52,014 nucleotides of DNA from Malaciobacter halophilus (lineage in GTDB: Bacteria; Campylobacterota; Campylobacteria; Campylobacterales; Arcobacteraceae): positions 1-52,014 of the forward strand of contig NZ_NXIF01000013.1 of NCBI RefSeq assembly GCF_002837275.1, read 5' to 3'. The position numbers and the translations under genes were made by a program. Of this stretch, positions 1 through 8,946 are shown in pieces. The number at the start of each line of letters is the position of its first letter. Position 1 is the first letter of the stretch. The notes beneath the pieces were generated by a model. The model made no database searches and was not told where the DNA came from. It saw nothing but the letters and a program-made list of their open reading frames with translations.

Positions 1-481
1 CATTATCTTTTAGTTGGGCTTTTTCTTCTCTTATTTTTTTATTTATTCTCTTTTTATCTCTTTTCCAACTATTTGTTCTTTCATCATAATAGTACTTCTC
101 ATGTACTATTATCTCTCTTTGTTTGCTTTTATAAAACTCTTTTAATATTTTTTCATTTAAAGAAATATTAGATAAGAAAAGAAGGTCTTTATCTCTTTCA
201 TATAAAAAATCAGCAACTTTATTTGCTATTTCAAAAGTTAATCTTTCAATGGATAACTGAGATTTTTTATCAAGATTTTTTACACTATCACCAATAGATT
301 CATTTGCAGTATTTAAAATAATCTCTTTACTTTGATTAAATAAATATTTAGTACTATTTCTTAAATACTCATCAAGCTTAACAACACCTTCATATGCAAT
401 ATATGCAATTAATAAAAGGGGTATAACTTTTATTAAGATAAAAATTAGAATTAGTTTTGCTTTGATAGTAATATTTTTCAT
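1..481 (-). CDS. Membrane sensor protein, N-terminal part (cut by window edge)
   Basis: The reading frame opens with ATG at 479-481 and stays open for 160 codons to the left edge, so only the N-terminus is visible. Residues about 8-30 form one strongly hydrophobic transmembrane segment followed by a Tyr/Ala-rich stretch. The rest is hydrophilic, with alternating Asn/Lys/Glu-rich helices, which looks like the start of a periplasmic Cache-type sensing domain. This architecture is typical of chemoreceptors, sensor kinases, diguanylate cyclases and PP2C-type phosphatases; the output domain lies outside the window, so the class cannot be decided. It is transcribed away from the Rossmann-protein gene on the same strand, 28 bases downstream of that gene's stop. 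Confidence 0.7.
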   Translation of the reverse strand, partial: MKNITIKAKLILIFILIKVIPLLLIAYIAYEGVVKLDEYLRNSTKYLFNQSKEIILNTANESIGDSVKNLDKKSQLSIERLTFEIANKVADFLYERDKDLLFLSNISLNEKILKEFYKSKQREIIVHEKYYYDERTNSWKRDKKRINKKIREEKAQLKDN

Positions 482-509
482 AGTAAAATTCCAATTGTAA
501 ATTGGTTAA

Positions 510-1289
510 TTATACTAAAAAGTAAGTAAATGGGTTATCAAATTTATATGAAAAATTTAGCTTATTTGTTATTTTGTTACCAATAATTATACGATTATTA
601 TAATTTTCAGTATTCTCAAAGTTTAAGATTTTAATATTTTTATTTTTTGCTTGAAATGAGTATAATTGTTTTTTAGTTGGGTGTTGCTTAGAACAAAGAT
701 TAAAAGTATCAAATGTAGAAGTTTTTATTACTTGTTCAATTGCGCAAACTACATCATCTTTGTGTACAAAATTTACTTTTTTATTTGAATCTTTTACTAC
801 TTTATTATGAAAATATTTAGCAGCAAATCTATCATATCCCATCAAACCTGCACATCTTAATATAGTAAGTTTTGAAAAATTTTCTTTGCAAAACTCTTCT
901 ATTTCATAAACATTTTTTTTACCACAATTTGTTTTATTTATATGATAATCTTCATCAAAATCTTTATTTTCATTTGGATATATAGAAGTTGAACTTATAA
1001 GAATTATATGAGTTTTTTTTAAATCTTGATAAATTTTATCTAAAAATTCTAAAAAATTATCTACTCTTGAAGGAATACAAATAAGTAAAATATCACAATT
1101 TAAAAAATCTCTTAAATCATTATTTTCTTTTTTTGTATCTATTAAAAAAGAGGTAAAGCCCTCTTTTTTTAATTTTTGTATCTTTTTATTTGTAGTTGTT
1201 GAAGCTTGAACATTAAAACCTTTTTTATAAAGAGTTTTTCCAACTTCTAAACCTAACCAACCACAACCTAAAATAGATACTGTTTTCAA
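510..1289 (-). CDS. NAD(P)-binding Rossmann-fold protein, YeeZ/extended-SDR-like
   Basis: A 259-residue soluble protein. It opens with a dinucleotide-binding motif, ILGCGWLGLEVG at residues 6-17, of the G-x-G-x-x-G type, and the GCGWLG wording is typical of the YeeZ group of atypical extended SDRs. An ISSTSIYP segment near residue 100 matches the strand that carries the SDR Ser/Tyr region, and an RCAGLMG segment near 145 matches the following strand. The substrate is unknown for this family and cannot be read from the sequence. It starts 2 bases after the uracil permease stop, so the two are probably co-transcribed, but no functional link to uracil is evident. Confidence 0.75.
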   Translation of the reverse strand: MKTVSILGCGWLGLEVGKTLYKKGFNVQASTTTNKKIQKLKKEGFTSFLIDTKKENNDLRDFLNCDILLICIPSRVDNFLEFLDKIYQDLKKTHIILISSTSIYPNENKDFDEDYHINKTNCGKKNVYEIEEFCKENFSKLTILRCAGLMGYDRFAAKYFHNKVVKDSNKKVNFVHKDDVVCAIEQVIKTSTFDTFNLCSKQHPTKKQLYSFQAKNKNIKILNFENTENYNNRIIIGNKITNKLNFSYKFDNPFTYFLV

Positions 1290-1291
1290 AA

Positions 1292-2533
1292 TTAACTCTG
1301 TCTTGGTTGAGGCAAGATTAGATTTAAAAAGATTCCAACAATAGCACCAAGACCAATTCCAGAAAAAGCTACTCCTCCAAAATTAAATGTCATACCACCA
1401 ATAGAAAAAACTAAAATCATAGCAACAATTGCCATATTTCTTGGACAAGATAAATCTGTATTTGCTTTAATTAATGTAGAAATACCAATAGAAGCTATAA
1501 TACCAAATAATAAAAGCATTATTCCTCCCATAACTGGAACAGGAATAGTAGCTAATAACCCTCCTAATTTACCAACAAATGCTAAAATAATAGCAGCAAT
1601 TGCAGTCCATGTCATAATAGCTGGATTATAAGCTTTTGTAACTGTAACAGCTCCAGTTACTTCTGAATATGTTGTATTTGGAGGTCCACCAAACAATGAT
1701 GCAACTGATGTTGCCAAACCATCACCTAAAAGTGTATTTTTAAGTCCTGGCTTTTTTAAATAATCCTCTTTTGTTACTTTTGAAATTGCTAACATATCTC
1801 CAATATGTTCAATTGCAGGGGCGATTGCAATAGGTAAAATAAATAAAATTGCTTGCCAATTAAATTCAGGAGCTGTAAATTTTGGAATAGTAAACCAAGC
1901 TGCTTCTTGAACTGATTTAAAATCAACTACTCCATAATATAAAGAAACAATATATCCAATAACTATACCTGCTAAAATTGGTATTAATTTAAACATTCCT
2001 TTTCCAAGTAAAGATACAAATACTGTTACTAATAAAGCAATCATAGATATAACTAAAGCTTGCTCTTCTGGGATTAGTTGTATAGCACCATCACCAGTTT
2101 TCCCCATAGCCATATTAACAGCAGCAGGAGATAAAATTAGACCAATAGACATAACAACAGGCCCAACAACTATTGGAGGTAAAAGTTTATGTAAAAAATT
2201 ATCACCTTTTAATCTAACTAAAAAACTCAAAATAATATATAAAAGTCCAGCTGCAAAAAGTCCAGACATTGTTGCAGCAATTCCCCAAGTTTTAACTCCA
2301 TGAGAGATAGGAGCAATAAAAGCAAATGAAGATGCAAGAAAGATTGGAGGAACATTACCTCTTGTAATAAATTGGAAAACTAAAGTTCCAACACCAGCAG
2401 TAAAAAATGCAACATTAGGATCAAGTCCTGTTAAAATAGGAACTAAAACTAATGCACCAAATGCAACAAATAAAAATTGCAAACCTAAAAGTGAATCCTT
2501 GACTCTAAAATTATAATCAGTAGGTTTATTCAT
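1292..2533 (-). CDS. uraA: Uracil:proton symporter (NCS2 family)
   Basis: A 413-residue polytopic inner-membrane protein of the normal length for UraA/PyrP uracil permeases. The N-terminus has the family opening GLQFLFVAFGALVLVPIL, followed by a regular succession of hydrophobic helices. Two acidic residues known in UraA to bind substrate and proton have clear counterparts, in IAPAIEHIGDM and in GGPPNTTYSEVTGAVTVT. An AGAGG-like ribosome site lies 4 bases before the ATG. The gene is divergent from upp, which encodes the enzyme that converts imported uracil to UMP, so the pair forms a uracil salvage module. The Rossmann-protein gene follows 2 bases downstream. Confidence 0.93.
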   Translation of the reverse strand: MNKPTDYNFRVKDSLLGLQFLFVAFGALVLVPILTGLDPNVAFFTAGVGTLVFQFITRGNVPPIFLASSFAFIAPISHGVKTWGIAATMSGLFAAGLLYIILSFLVRLKGDNFLHKLLPPIVVGPVVMSIGLILSPAAVNMAMGKTGDGAIQLIPEEQALVISMIALLVTVFVSLLGKGMFKLIPILAGIVIGYIVSLYYGVVDFKSVQEAAWFTIPKFTAPEFNWQAILFILPIAIAPAIEHIGDMLAISKVTKEDYLKKPGLKNTLLGDGLATSVASLFGGPPNTTYSEVTGAVTVTKAYNPAIMTWTAIAAIILAFVGKLGGLLATIPVPVMGGIMLLLFGIIASIGISTLIKANTDLSCPRNMAIVAMILVFSIGGMTFNFGGVAFSGIGLGAIVGIFLNLILPQPRQS

Positions 2534-2653
2534 GTAGCCTCTTAATGTGTAAAATTTGAAAATAGTAGCAAAATTTCAATTAATAATTAGTAAATTGTAT
2601 AAGTTTTTTTTAGATACAATTAAGCTTTTAAATAAAATATTAGGACACAAATT

Positions 2654-3277
2654 ATGTATAAAGAGAGTACTAATGTAGTTGTAAAGCATCTTATAAATAG
2701 ACTAAGAGATGTAAGAACAGCTTCTAATGAATTTAGACTTACTATTGAAGAGATTTCAAGAATGATAGTTGCAGAAGCTTTAGCAGATTTTCCAACTATT
2801 ACTACAAATATAAATACTTGGCAAGGCCCACTTGATGTGGAAATGTTAGAGGTTCAAAAAATTGTTTTAGTTCCAATTTTAAGAGCGGGTGAGCCTATGC
2901 TTACAGGAATTTTACAAACTTTACCATATGCAAGAAGTGGTTTTTTAGCTATGAAAAGAGATGAGCAGACTTCTTTGAGTAAACTTTTTTATGAAAATAT
3001 TCCAGATAATTTAGAAGATAAAACTGTTTTATTACTTGACCCAATGGTTGCAACAGGTGGTTCATTAATTGATGGAATTGATTACTTAAAAGGTATAGGT
3101 GCAAAAAGAATTATTAGTTTAAATATTTTAGGTTCACCATTTGGTGTACAAAAAGTTCAAGAAGCACATCCAGATGTGGATATTTATATTGCACAAATTG
3201 ATGAAAGATTAGATGAAAATAACTATATTAGACCTGGTCTTGGAGATGCAGGAGATAGAGCATTTAATACAAAGTAA
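2654..3277 (+). CDS. upp: Uracil phosphoribosyltransferase
   Basis: A 207-residue cytosolic enzyme that makes UMP from uracil and PRPP; the length is normal for the family. The PRPP loop LLDPMVATGGS lies near residue 128, and the C-terminal uracil-binding segment (YIRPGLGDAGDR) is intact. It is divergent from the uracil permease across a 120-bp region that contains a plausible -10 box (TACAAT at 2615-2620). A bidirectional hairpin closes the gene against the converging ion channel gene. Confidence 0.96.
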   Translation: MYKESTNVVVKHLINRLRDVRTASNEFRLTIEEISRMIVAEALADFPTITTNINTWQGPLDVEMLEVQKIVLVPILRAGEPMLTGILQTLPYARSGFLAMKRDEQTSLSKLFYENIPDNLEDKTVLLLDPMVATGGSLIDGIDYLKGIGAKRIISLNILGSPFGVQKVQEAHPDVDIYIAQIDERLDENNYIRPGLGDAGDRAFNTK

Positions 3278-3295
3278 GGGTTTTACTCCTTACTT
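3272..3295. terminator. Bidirectional hairpin between upp and the ion channel gene
   Basis: An 8-bp perfect stem (AAGTAAGG with CCTTACTT) and a short loop span the stop codons of two converging genes. T-rich sequence lies inside the loop and just to the right. It is a likely shared transcription terminator. Confidence 0.65.
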
Positions 3296-4077
3296 CTTAT
3301 ATAAGATAACTCTTCTTTTAAAGACTTAACTTCTTCTAATAAAATATCTAGTTTTTTACTATCTTCATGTATCTCTTCTTTCATATCAGCTTCATGAAGT
3401 TTTTGCATCTCTCCAATAATAACTGCAACAAATAGATTGAAAAATACAAATGCAGCAATAATAACAAAAGAGACAAAATATATCCAAGCCCAAGGATATA
3501 CCTCCATTGCTTCATACATAACATCTGTCCAATCTTCAAAAGTTAAAACTCTAAAAAGAGTTAGCATAGAAACTAAAAAATCACTCCATAAACCAGAAGG
3601 AAGTTTTGCAAAGAAAAAGTTTCCTATAATTGCATAAATATAAAAAATTATAAACATTAAAATTACAATATCAATAATTGAAGGTATTGCTTTAATTAGC
3701 ATATCAATTATTGCTTTTAATTCTGGTCTAGCAGTAAAAAGTCTTAAAACTCTAAAAATTCTAAGAAGTCTTGCAACTGCTGCAAAACCTGAAGACTCTA
3801 AAGGTAATAAAGTAATAACTACAATTGTAAAATCAAAAAGATTCCATTTATTTTTAAAGAAGTTAATAAACTTCTTTTCTGCAACCATTTTAATAGCTAT
3901 TTCAAAAATAAAATAGATAGTTACAAAAGTATCAGCAAATTGCAAAAACAAAGAATACTTTGCTTCAACATCACCAATAGTTTTAAAGCCTAAAACAGAA
4001 GCATAGGCAATAATAATAAAAGTTGTTAGATTTGAAAACCATCTAGCATCTCTTACATTTTCAATCTTTTCAATCAA
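3283..4077 (-). CDS. Voltage-gated cation channel (bacterial Ion_trans family)
   Basis: A 264-residue six-helix channel subunit, expected to act as a homotetramer in the inner membrane, with the overall length of NavAb/NaChBac. The S4 helix carries Arg at 103, 106, 109 and 112 in the every-third-residue spacing of a voltage sensor. The pore loop is TFEDWTD at residues 179-185, where the sodium channel NavAb has TLESWSM. S6 ends in a hydrophilic tail with a heptad-like coiled coil at about 240-262, as in bacterial Nav channels. The extra acidic residues at 182 and 185 make a calcium-permeable pore plausible; this is inference. A DUF423 protein gene lies 10 bases upstream and is probably co-transcribed. 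Confidence 0.88.
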   Translation of the reverse strand: MIEKIENVRDARWFSNLTTFIIIAYASVLGFKTIGDVEAKYSLFLQFADTFVTIYFIFEIAIKMVAEKKFINFFKNKWNLFDFTIVVITLLPLESSGFAAVARLLRIFRVLRLFTARPELKAIIDMLIKAIPSIIDIVILMFIIFYIYAIIGNFFFAKLPSGLWSDFLVSMLTLFRVLTFEDWTDVMYEAMEVYPWAWIYFVSFVIIAAFVFFNLFVAVIIGEMQKLHEADMKEEIHEDSKKLDILLEEVKSLKEELSYIRSKE

Positions 4078-4087
4078 TTAAACTCTC

Positions 4088-4474
4088 CTAATCTTTATAT
4101 ATAGCATAAGCAATCATTAGCCATGCAATTATCATAAGTGTTCCACCAATAGGTGTAATTGCACCTAATACAGGGATATTAAGTATCACTAATAAATATA
4201 GTGAAAAACTAAAAATTATAGTTCCTATTAGTATTAGCCAAGATGCTAATACAAGTTTTTTATTGTCTGGTTTTAGATATATCATAAAAGATGTAGCAAA
4301 TAACCCAAGAGTGTTATAAAAGTGATATTCTACACCTGTGTGGTAGGTAGTAAGCATAGTAGGTTCTACTATGGCTTTTAATCCATGTGCTCCAAAAGCA
4401 CCTATTGCAATAGCCAATGCCATCATAAAAGAAGCAATAGCTAAAAAAAGTTTTGCATTACCATTTAATTTCAT
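4088..4474 (-). CDS. DUF423 family small membrane protein
   Basis: A 128-residue protein with four hydrophobic helices. It has the DUF423 (YgdD-like) hallmark IGAFGAHGLK near residues 24-33 and a Tyr-His-rich segment, TGVEYHFYNTLGLF, near residues 46-59. The biochemical role of the family is not known. A GGAAG-type ribosome site precedes the ATG. The ion channel gene starts 10 bases downstream, which implies a shared transcript. Confidence 0.88.
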   Translation of the reverse strand: MKLNGNAKLFLAIASFMMALAIAIGAFGAHGLKAIVEPTMLTTYHTGVEYHFYNTLGLFATSFMIYLKPDNKKLVLASWLILIGTIIFSFSLYLLVILNIPVLGAITPIGGTLMIIAWLMIAYAIYKD

Positions 4475-4551
4475 TGTAACTTCCTTGTTTTTTTGGGAAG
4501 TTTAGCAAAAAAATGTTAATAATTGTTTAATAAAAAGCCTTAATAGCTTTT

Positions 4552-4830
4552 TTATTTTTCTTCTTTTTTCTTTTCCTCTTTCTTCTTAGAAAAACCTGCG
4601 CCTTTTTTCTCTTTTTTCTTTAAATCTAAATCATTAATTAAAGTTCTATAATCAATTCCTTCTTGATTCATCTTTGCAAAACAAGCTGCAATACTTGCAA
4701 TTGCGTTTGGCACCTCTTTTTTCTTTTTGTAAGCTTGAATATTTTTTTCGCTTACTTTAATAAGTGCAGTGAACTTTGGAATTGTCAATTCTGCATCAAG
4801 TAATAATTTTTTGAATTCTATAAATGTCAT
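4552..4830 (-). CDS. Small helix-turn-helix-like protein with Lys/Glu-rich tail
   Basis: A 92-residue protein. Residues 1-55 look like a compact helical domain of the lambda-repressor/XRE type: TIPKFTALIKVSEKNIQAYK could form helices 2 and 3. The C-terminal 25 residues are almost only Lys and Glu. I do not recognise a characterised homologue. A GGAAT-type site precedes the start, and the gene stands alone on its strand. A DNA-binding role is a guess from the fold-like pattern. The low-complexity tail suggests interaction with nucleic acid or ribosomes. Confidence 0.6.
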   Translation of the reverse strand: MTFIEFKKLLLDAELTIPKFTALIKVSEKNIQAYKKKKEVPNAIASIAACFAKMNQEGIDYRTLINDLDLKKKEKKGAGFSKKKEEKKKEEK

Positions 4831-4947
4831 TCCTAATTCCTGTTTTAATTTGGAAGTATTATACTAAGAAACAATTAAAAACAAAGTAAAAAAATTAAAT
4901 TTAATATATATAAAAGTTATAAAATATAGATTTAAGATAGTTTTTTT

Positions 4948-4980
4948 ATATTTTAGAGTAGAGAAACTACTCTAAAATAT
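4948..4980. terminator. Perfect 14-bp stem-loop after the phosphoribosyltransferase gene
   Basis: A 14-bp perfect stem with a 5-base loop (AGAAA) sits 1 base beyond the stop of the minus-strand phosphoribosyltransferase gene. On that strand the stem is followed by A residues rather than U residues, so it is not a textbook intrinsic terminator. It may define or protect an mRNA 3' end. Confidence 0.5.
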
Positions 4981-4981
4981 G

Positions 4982-5428
4982 CTAAATAACATCAACTTCC
5001 CAGAAAAAGTCAATCCACTCTTTAGCTTCTCTTACTGTATAATCAGGTTGTAATACAGCAGATTTTTTATAAAAAATTGTTGCTAATTTAAACTCAACAC
5101 TAGGAAACTTCTCTTTTAAAACTTTTAAAATTTCTTGCATTGTCTCTCCAGAGTCAACAATATCATCAACAACTAAAACTCTTTTTGCATGAGATACATC
5201 AGGAATATTAAAAATATTAAATGTATCTAGTTTTAATTCACCTTCATAATGAATTGAGTTTAATGTATATAAATTTCTCATATCCATTGCTTGTGCCATT
5301 AAATGAGATAAAGTTAATCCACCTCTTGCAACTGCTAATAAAATATCTGGTTGATACTCTCTACAACTATTAACTAGCTTTTGAGTATCATTTTTAAATT
5401 CTTCGTAACTGTAATAAAATTTTTCCAA
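4982..5428 (-). CDS. Purine-type phosphoribosyltransferase
   Basis: A 148-residue cytosolic enzyme of the type I PRTase fold. The PRPP-binding motif VLVVDDIVDSGETM is intact near residues 84-97. An upstream ARGG segment (VARGGLTLSH) matches the substrate loop of Gpt/hypoxanthine-type enzymes. It starts 3 bases after the purine permease stop, so the likely role is to trap an imported purine base (xanthine, guanine or hypoxanthine) as its nucleotide. The exact base cannot be told from sequence alone. Confidence 0.85.
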   Translation of the reverse strand: MEKFYYSYEEFKNDTQKLVNSCREYQPDILLAVARGGLTLSHLMAQAMDMRNLYTLNSIHYEGELKLDTFNIFNIPDVSHAKRVLVVDDIVDSGETMQEILKVLKEKFPSVEFKLATIFYKKSAVLQPDYTVREAKEWIDFFWEVDVI

Positions 5429-5431
5429 AAT

Positions 5432-6730
5432 TTAACCTTGTAATATAAATACTAATAGACTTATTAATGTAATTGTTAAGATTCCTATATTTAAATCACT
5501 AAACTCTCTTTTTGTAAGTTTAATAATTGTATATGCTAAAAATCCTGCTGCGATACCATTTGTAATAGAAAAAGTTAAAGGCATTAAAATTACAATAAAA
5601 AATGCCCCTGCACTTGTTGCTAAATCAACTTGTTCAAAATTAATCTTACCAAGCTCTGTAAACATTAATACACCAACTACTACTAATACTGGATAAATAG
5701 CATTTGATGGAATAGATTTAAAAAGTGGTAACATAAATAGTGTAGTAACAAAAAACATCGCAGTAAATATTGCTGTAAGACCAGTTCTACCACCCTCTTC
5801 AACACCACTTGCACTCTCAATGAAAGCAGTTGTAGTAGAAACACCTATCATACTTCCAGCAGTTGTAGAAATAGCATCTGCTTCTAAAGTTTTCTGTAAA
5901 GATTTATCCTCTTTATCTCCATTTTGGAACATATTCGCTCTAGCACCAATTCCTGTTAATGTACCTAAAGTATCAAACATATCTGTAATTAAAAATGTAA
6001 CAATTACAGGTAATAACGATAGCGATAAAGCGCTAACAATATCAAGTTGCATAAATATTGGAGAAATAGAAGCAGGAGCAGATAAAAAACTAGTTGGCAT
6101 AGGATTAATATTGAAAAACCAAGCAACAGCTGAAGTAATTGCAATAGAGAATACAAAAGCACCTTTTAATCTATATGCATAGAAAATAAATGCTAATACT
6201 AAACCAACAACGCCAATTAAAACATTTGGGTCAGAGAAATCACCAAGTTTTACATAAGTAGCTTTATCAGGAACAATCATAGCCATTTGTTTAAGACCAA
6301 TAAATGCAATAAAAGTACCAATACCAGCAGATATTGCACGTCTTAAATTCATAGGAATTGAAGTCATAATCCAAACTCTAAAGTTTGTAAAAGATAATAA
6401 TACAAAAAGTACACCTGATAAAAATACAATACCTAATGCAGTTTGCCAAGGTATCTTCATACCTAAAACAAGGCCATAAGAAAAATATGCATTTAATCCC
6501 ATACCAACACTCATTGCAATTGGAGTATTAGCCCAAAGACCAGAAAAAATAGTAGCTAAAATAGTTATAAGAGCAGTAGCAGTAACAACTGCGTCCATAG
6601 GCAATCCTGCATCAGCAAGAATAAAACCATTTACAGGAACAATATACATCATAGTCAAAAAAGTAGTAAATCCAGCAGTAAACTCTGTTTTGACATTTGT
6701 GTTATGCTCTTTAAGTTTGAAGAGGTTCAT
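5432..6730 (-). CDS. Purine nucleobase permease, AzgA/NCS2 type
   Basis: A 432-residue polytopic permease. The N-terminal signature TEFTAGFTTFLTMMYIVPVN is diagnostic of the AzgA branch of NCS2 transporters (adenine/guanine/hypoxanthine), and the conserved GIGARANMF and STTTAFIESASGVEEGGRTG-like segments are present. I chose the ATG at 6728-6730: AAGGA at 6738-6742 lies 7 bases from it, but only 1 base from the in-frame TTG at 6734-6736. It is the first gene of a purine salvage pair with the phosphoribosyltransferase 3 bases downstream. Confidence 0.92.
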   Translation of the reverse strand: MNLFKLKEHNTNVKTEFTAGFTTFLTMMYIVPVNGFILADAGLPMDAVVTATALITILATIFSGLWANTPIAMSVGMGLNAYFSYGLVLGMKIPWQTALGIVFLSGVLFVLLSFTNFRVWIMTSIPMNLRRAISAGIGTFIAFIGLKQMAMIVPDKATYVKLGDFSDPNVLIGVVGLVLAFIFYAYRLKGAFVFSIAITSAVAWFFNINPMPTSFLSAPASISPIFMQLDIVSALSLSLLPVIVTFLITDMFDTLGTLTGIGARANMFQNGDKEDKSLQKTLEADAISTTAGSMIGVSTTTAFIESASGVEEGGRTGLTAIFTAMFFVTTLFMLPLFKSIPSNAIYPVLVVVGVLMFTELGKINFEQVDLATSAGAFFIVILMPLTFSITNGIAAGFLAYTIIKLTKREFSDLNIGILTITLISLLVFILQG

Positions 6731-6877
6731 AACCAAATCCTTAAAATTTAAAATGAAGGCGCAATTATACTAAATTTTTCGTAAATAATATATAAACTAA
6801 AGTATAAATTAAGCTAATAATAACAAAAAAAATAGTAAAAATCCCTAACATACAACTTTTCAAAGGTTAAAAAAATT

Positions 6878-7735
6878 ATGAATATAACAAATACATGTAT
6901 TGAATGTATTACAGGCCAAATACAAAAAGCAACTAAACTATTGAAACTTAATAATAATCTAAGTGATGAAATTATGCAAGAGGTTAATAAAAAAGCTACA
7001 AATTTTGACTTTTCAAGAACACCTCCTTATGTAGCAAAAGAGGTTTATGAACTTCTTGCTAATAAAACTGGATTAAAAGATCCGTTAGAACAATTAAAGC
7101 AAGAATCAATAAAAAATGCAACTTCATACCTTCCAATAATAAAAAAGCAATTACAACAAAGCGATGACAAGTTATATACAGCAATTAAAAGTTCTGTTGC
7201 AGGAAATGTTATTGATTTTGCAGTAACAAAAGAGTTTAGTTTAGAAGATGAAATAAAAACAGTTTTTCATACACCTTTTTCAATTAACCACTACAAAATA
7301 TTTAAAGAAGAATTAAAAAAGCACAACGAACTTCTTATTTTGTCTGATAATGCTGGTGAAAATGTATTTGATAAAGAGTTAATAAAAATATTAAACTTAC
7401 TATATCCAAAATTACAAATTACATATGCAACAAGAGGTAAACCTATTATAAATGATATTACTACAAAAGAAGCTATTCAAGTAGGTATTCATAAACATTG
7501 TAAAGTAATAAGCACAGGTGTTGACACTCCAGGAATGGAGAAATCACAAGCATCAAAAGAGTTTTTACAAATATTTGAAAATGCACCATTGATTTTAGCA
7601 AAAGGAATGGGTAATTTTGAGTGTTTAGAAAGTTATAATGATAATAGAATATTCTTTTTATTTAAAGTTAAATGTGAAGTTGTAGCAAACAAAGTTTCAA
7701 GAAATTTATCAGAATTAATACTAAAAAGAGGCTAA
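6878..7735 (+). CDS. DUF89/ARMT1-like metal-dependent phosphatase family protein
   Basis: A 285-residue protein of the DUF89 family, whose characterised members are metal-dependent damage-control phosphatases or carboxyl methyltransferase-like enzymes. The N-terminal CIEC (Cys7, Cys10) is typical of the prokaryotic subfamily. The metal site motif LSDNAGENVFD lies near residues 155-165, and AKGMGNFE near 240 forms the other side of the active site. The physiological substrate is not known. It stands alone, with an AAAGG-like site before the ATG, and converges on the aminotransferase gene 3 bases away. Confidence 0.85.
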   Translation: MNITNTCIECITGQIQKATKLLKLNNNLSDEIMQEVNKKATNFDFSRTPPYVAKEVYELLANKTGLKDPLEQLKQESIKNATSYLPIIKKQLQQSDDKLYTAIKSSVAGNVIDFAVTKEFSLEDEIKTVFHTPFSINHYKIFKEELKKHNELLILSDNAGENVFDKELIKILNLLYPKLQITYATRGKPIINDITTKEAIQVGIHKHCKVISTGVDTPGMEKSQASKEFLQIFENAPLILAKGMGNFECLESYNDNRIFFLFKVKCEVVANKVSRNLSELILKRG

Positions 7736-7738
7736 GAC

Positions 7739-8833
7739 TTACTTTGTAAGCTTAGCTAATATTTTTATACCCTCTTTAGTCTGTTTAAAGTTGCAGTTTG
7801 TAAAATTGAATCTTGCTTCATTACTAATTTGTTCATCAAAATAAAAAACTTGTGCTGGAACAAAAGCAACTTTTTTTTCCAAGGCTTTAGTTGCTAATTG
7901 CATACTATCTTTAATATTATTGAACTTTCCATAAATAAACATTCCACCTTTTGGCCTTTCAAACTCAAAATTAGGAAGATATTTTTCCATACACTCAGCC
8001 ATATAATTCATTCTTTTCTTATAATTTTTTGCATTTTTCTTAATATGCTTAAAAAGATCATTATCATCTAAATAACTATCTATAAGCATTTGATTAAATG
8101 TTGATGTATGTAAATCTAAAGACTCTTTTACTACAAGTATTTTTTCAATTAATTCTTTATTTGCTCTAATCCAACCAACTCTAAGACCTGGTGCAACTAT
8201 TTTTGAAAAAGTGCCTAAATGATATGATTTATCTTTATAAAATGAACAGATTGGCTTTTTAATTTTTCCTTTAAAGTTAAGCAGACTATACGCTGCATCT
8301 TCAATCAAATAGGCATCTTTTTCTTTTAGTATATTTGCTACTTTTTCTCTTTGTTTTTTTGTATAAGTATATGTTGATGGGTTTTGATAATCACTAATAC
8401 AATAAAGTATTTCATCTTTTTTTAATATATTATTTAATTGTTCAAAAGTTTTAAACTCTTTTATATCTTTTTTTAAGATTCTAAAAGATGACAATGCTCC
8501 AATATAAGAAGGGCTTTCAACTATTAGATTATTTGCATTTAAACTTTTTAGTATTATATCAAAAGCTTGTTGGCTTCCTGTTGTTATCAAAATCTCATCT
8601 TTTGTTGTTTCAAGATTATAAACTCTTGTATAAAAGTTGGCTATTTTCTCTCTTAAAGAGTCTATACCTTGAGATTTACTATACTGCAAAGAGCTTCTGT
8701 CTTTAAGGACTTTTTTCGATGCTTTACTAATCTGTTTTAGTGGAAATAAATCTTCATTTGGTAATCCCCCCGCAAATGAGATTGTATCCTTGTCTATTGC
8801 ATCTAAAATTTTCCTAATATAAGACCTTTTCAT
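7739..8833 (-). CDS. PLP-dependent aminotransferase, class I/II (MocR/LysN-like domain)
   Basis: A 364-residue fold-type I aminotransferase. The pyridoxal lysine is K211 in HLGTFSKIVAPGLRVGW. The N-terminal SFAGGLPNEDLFP motif and the SDYQNPS segment match the 2-aminoadipate/aromatic aminotransferase group, which also forms the C-terminal half of MocR regulators. There is no winged-helix DNA-binding domain, so this is an enzyme rather than a MocR regulator. Substrate is undefined. It is divergent from an AraC-family gene across 113 bases, which suggests that the regulator may control it. Confidence 0.86.
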   Translation of the reverse strand: MKRSYIRKILDAIDKDTISFAGGLPNEDLFPLKQISKASKKVLKDRSSLQYSKSQGIDSLREKIANFYTRVYNLETTKDEILITTGSQQAFDIILKSLNANNLIVESPSYIGALSSFRILKKDIKEFKTFEQLNNILKKDEILYCISDYQNPSTYTYTKKQREKVANILKEKDAYLIEDAAYSLLNFKGKIKKPICSFYKDKSYHLGTFSKIVAPGLRVGWIRANKELIEKILVVKESLDLHTSTFNQMLIDSYLDDNDLFKHIKKNAKNYKKRMNYMAECMEKYLPNFEFERPKGGMFIYGKFNNIKDSMQLATKALEKKVAFVPAQVFYFDEQISNEARFNFTNCNFKQTKEGIKILAKLTK

Positions 8834-8946
8834 TTTCTTCCCTCGATTTTTATTACGATGAAATTATATAGAAATTCAAACTTTTTTTCTTTATCTCAAA
8901 TTGCAAATTTCTTGTCTTGTATTGCTTTTTTTGATATACTTTAATT

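Noticed and set aside
4552-4640. Frameshift or sequencing error in the Lys/Glu-rich tail of the 92-residue protein
   Set aside because: The tail is low-complexity but in frame and ends at a normal stop; nothing downstream looks like a displaced domain.
6731-6736. TTG start two codons upstream in the purine permease
   Set aside because: Only 1 base separates it from AAGGA; the ATG at 6730 has the normal spacing of 7.
7739-8833. MocR-type transcription regulator
   Set aside because: The aminotransferase domain begins at the first residues; no winged-helix domain is present or encoded just upstream.
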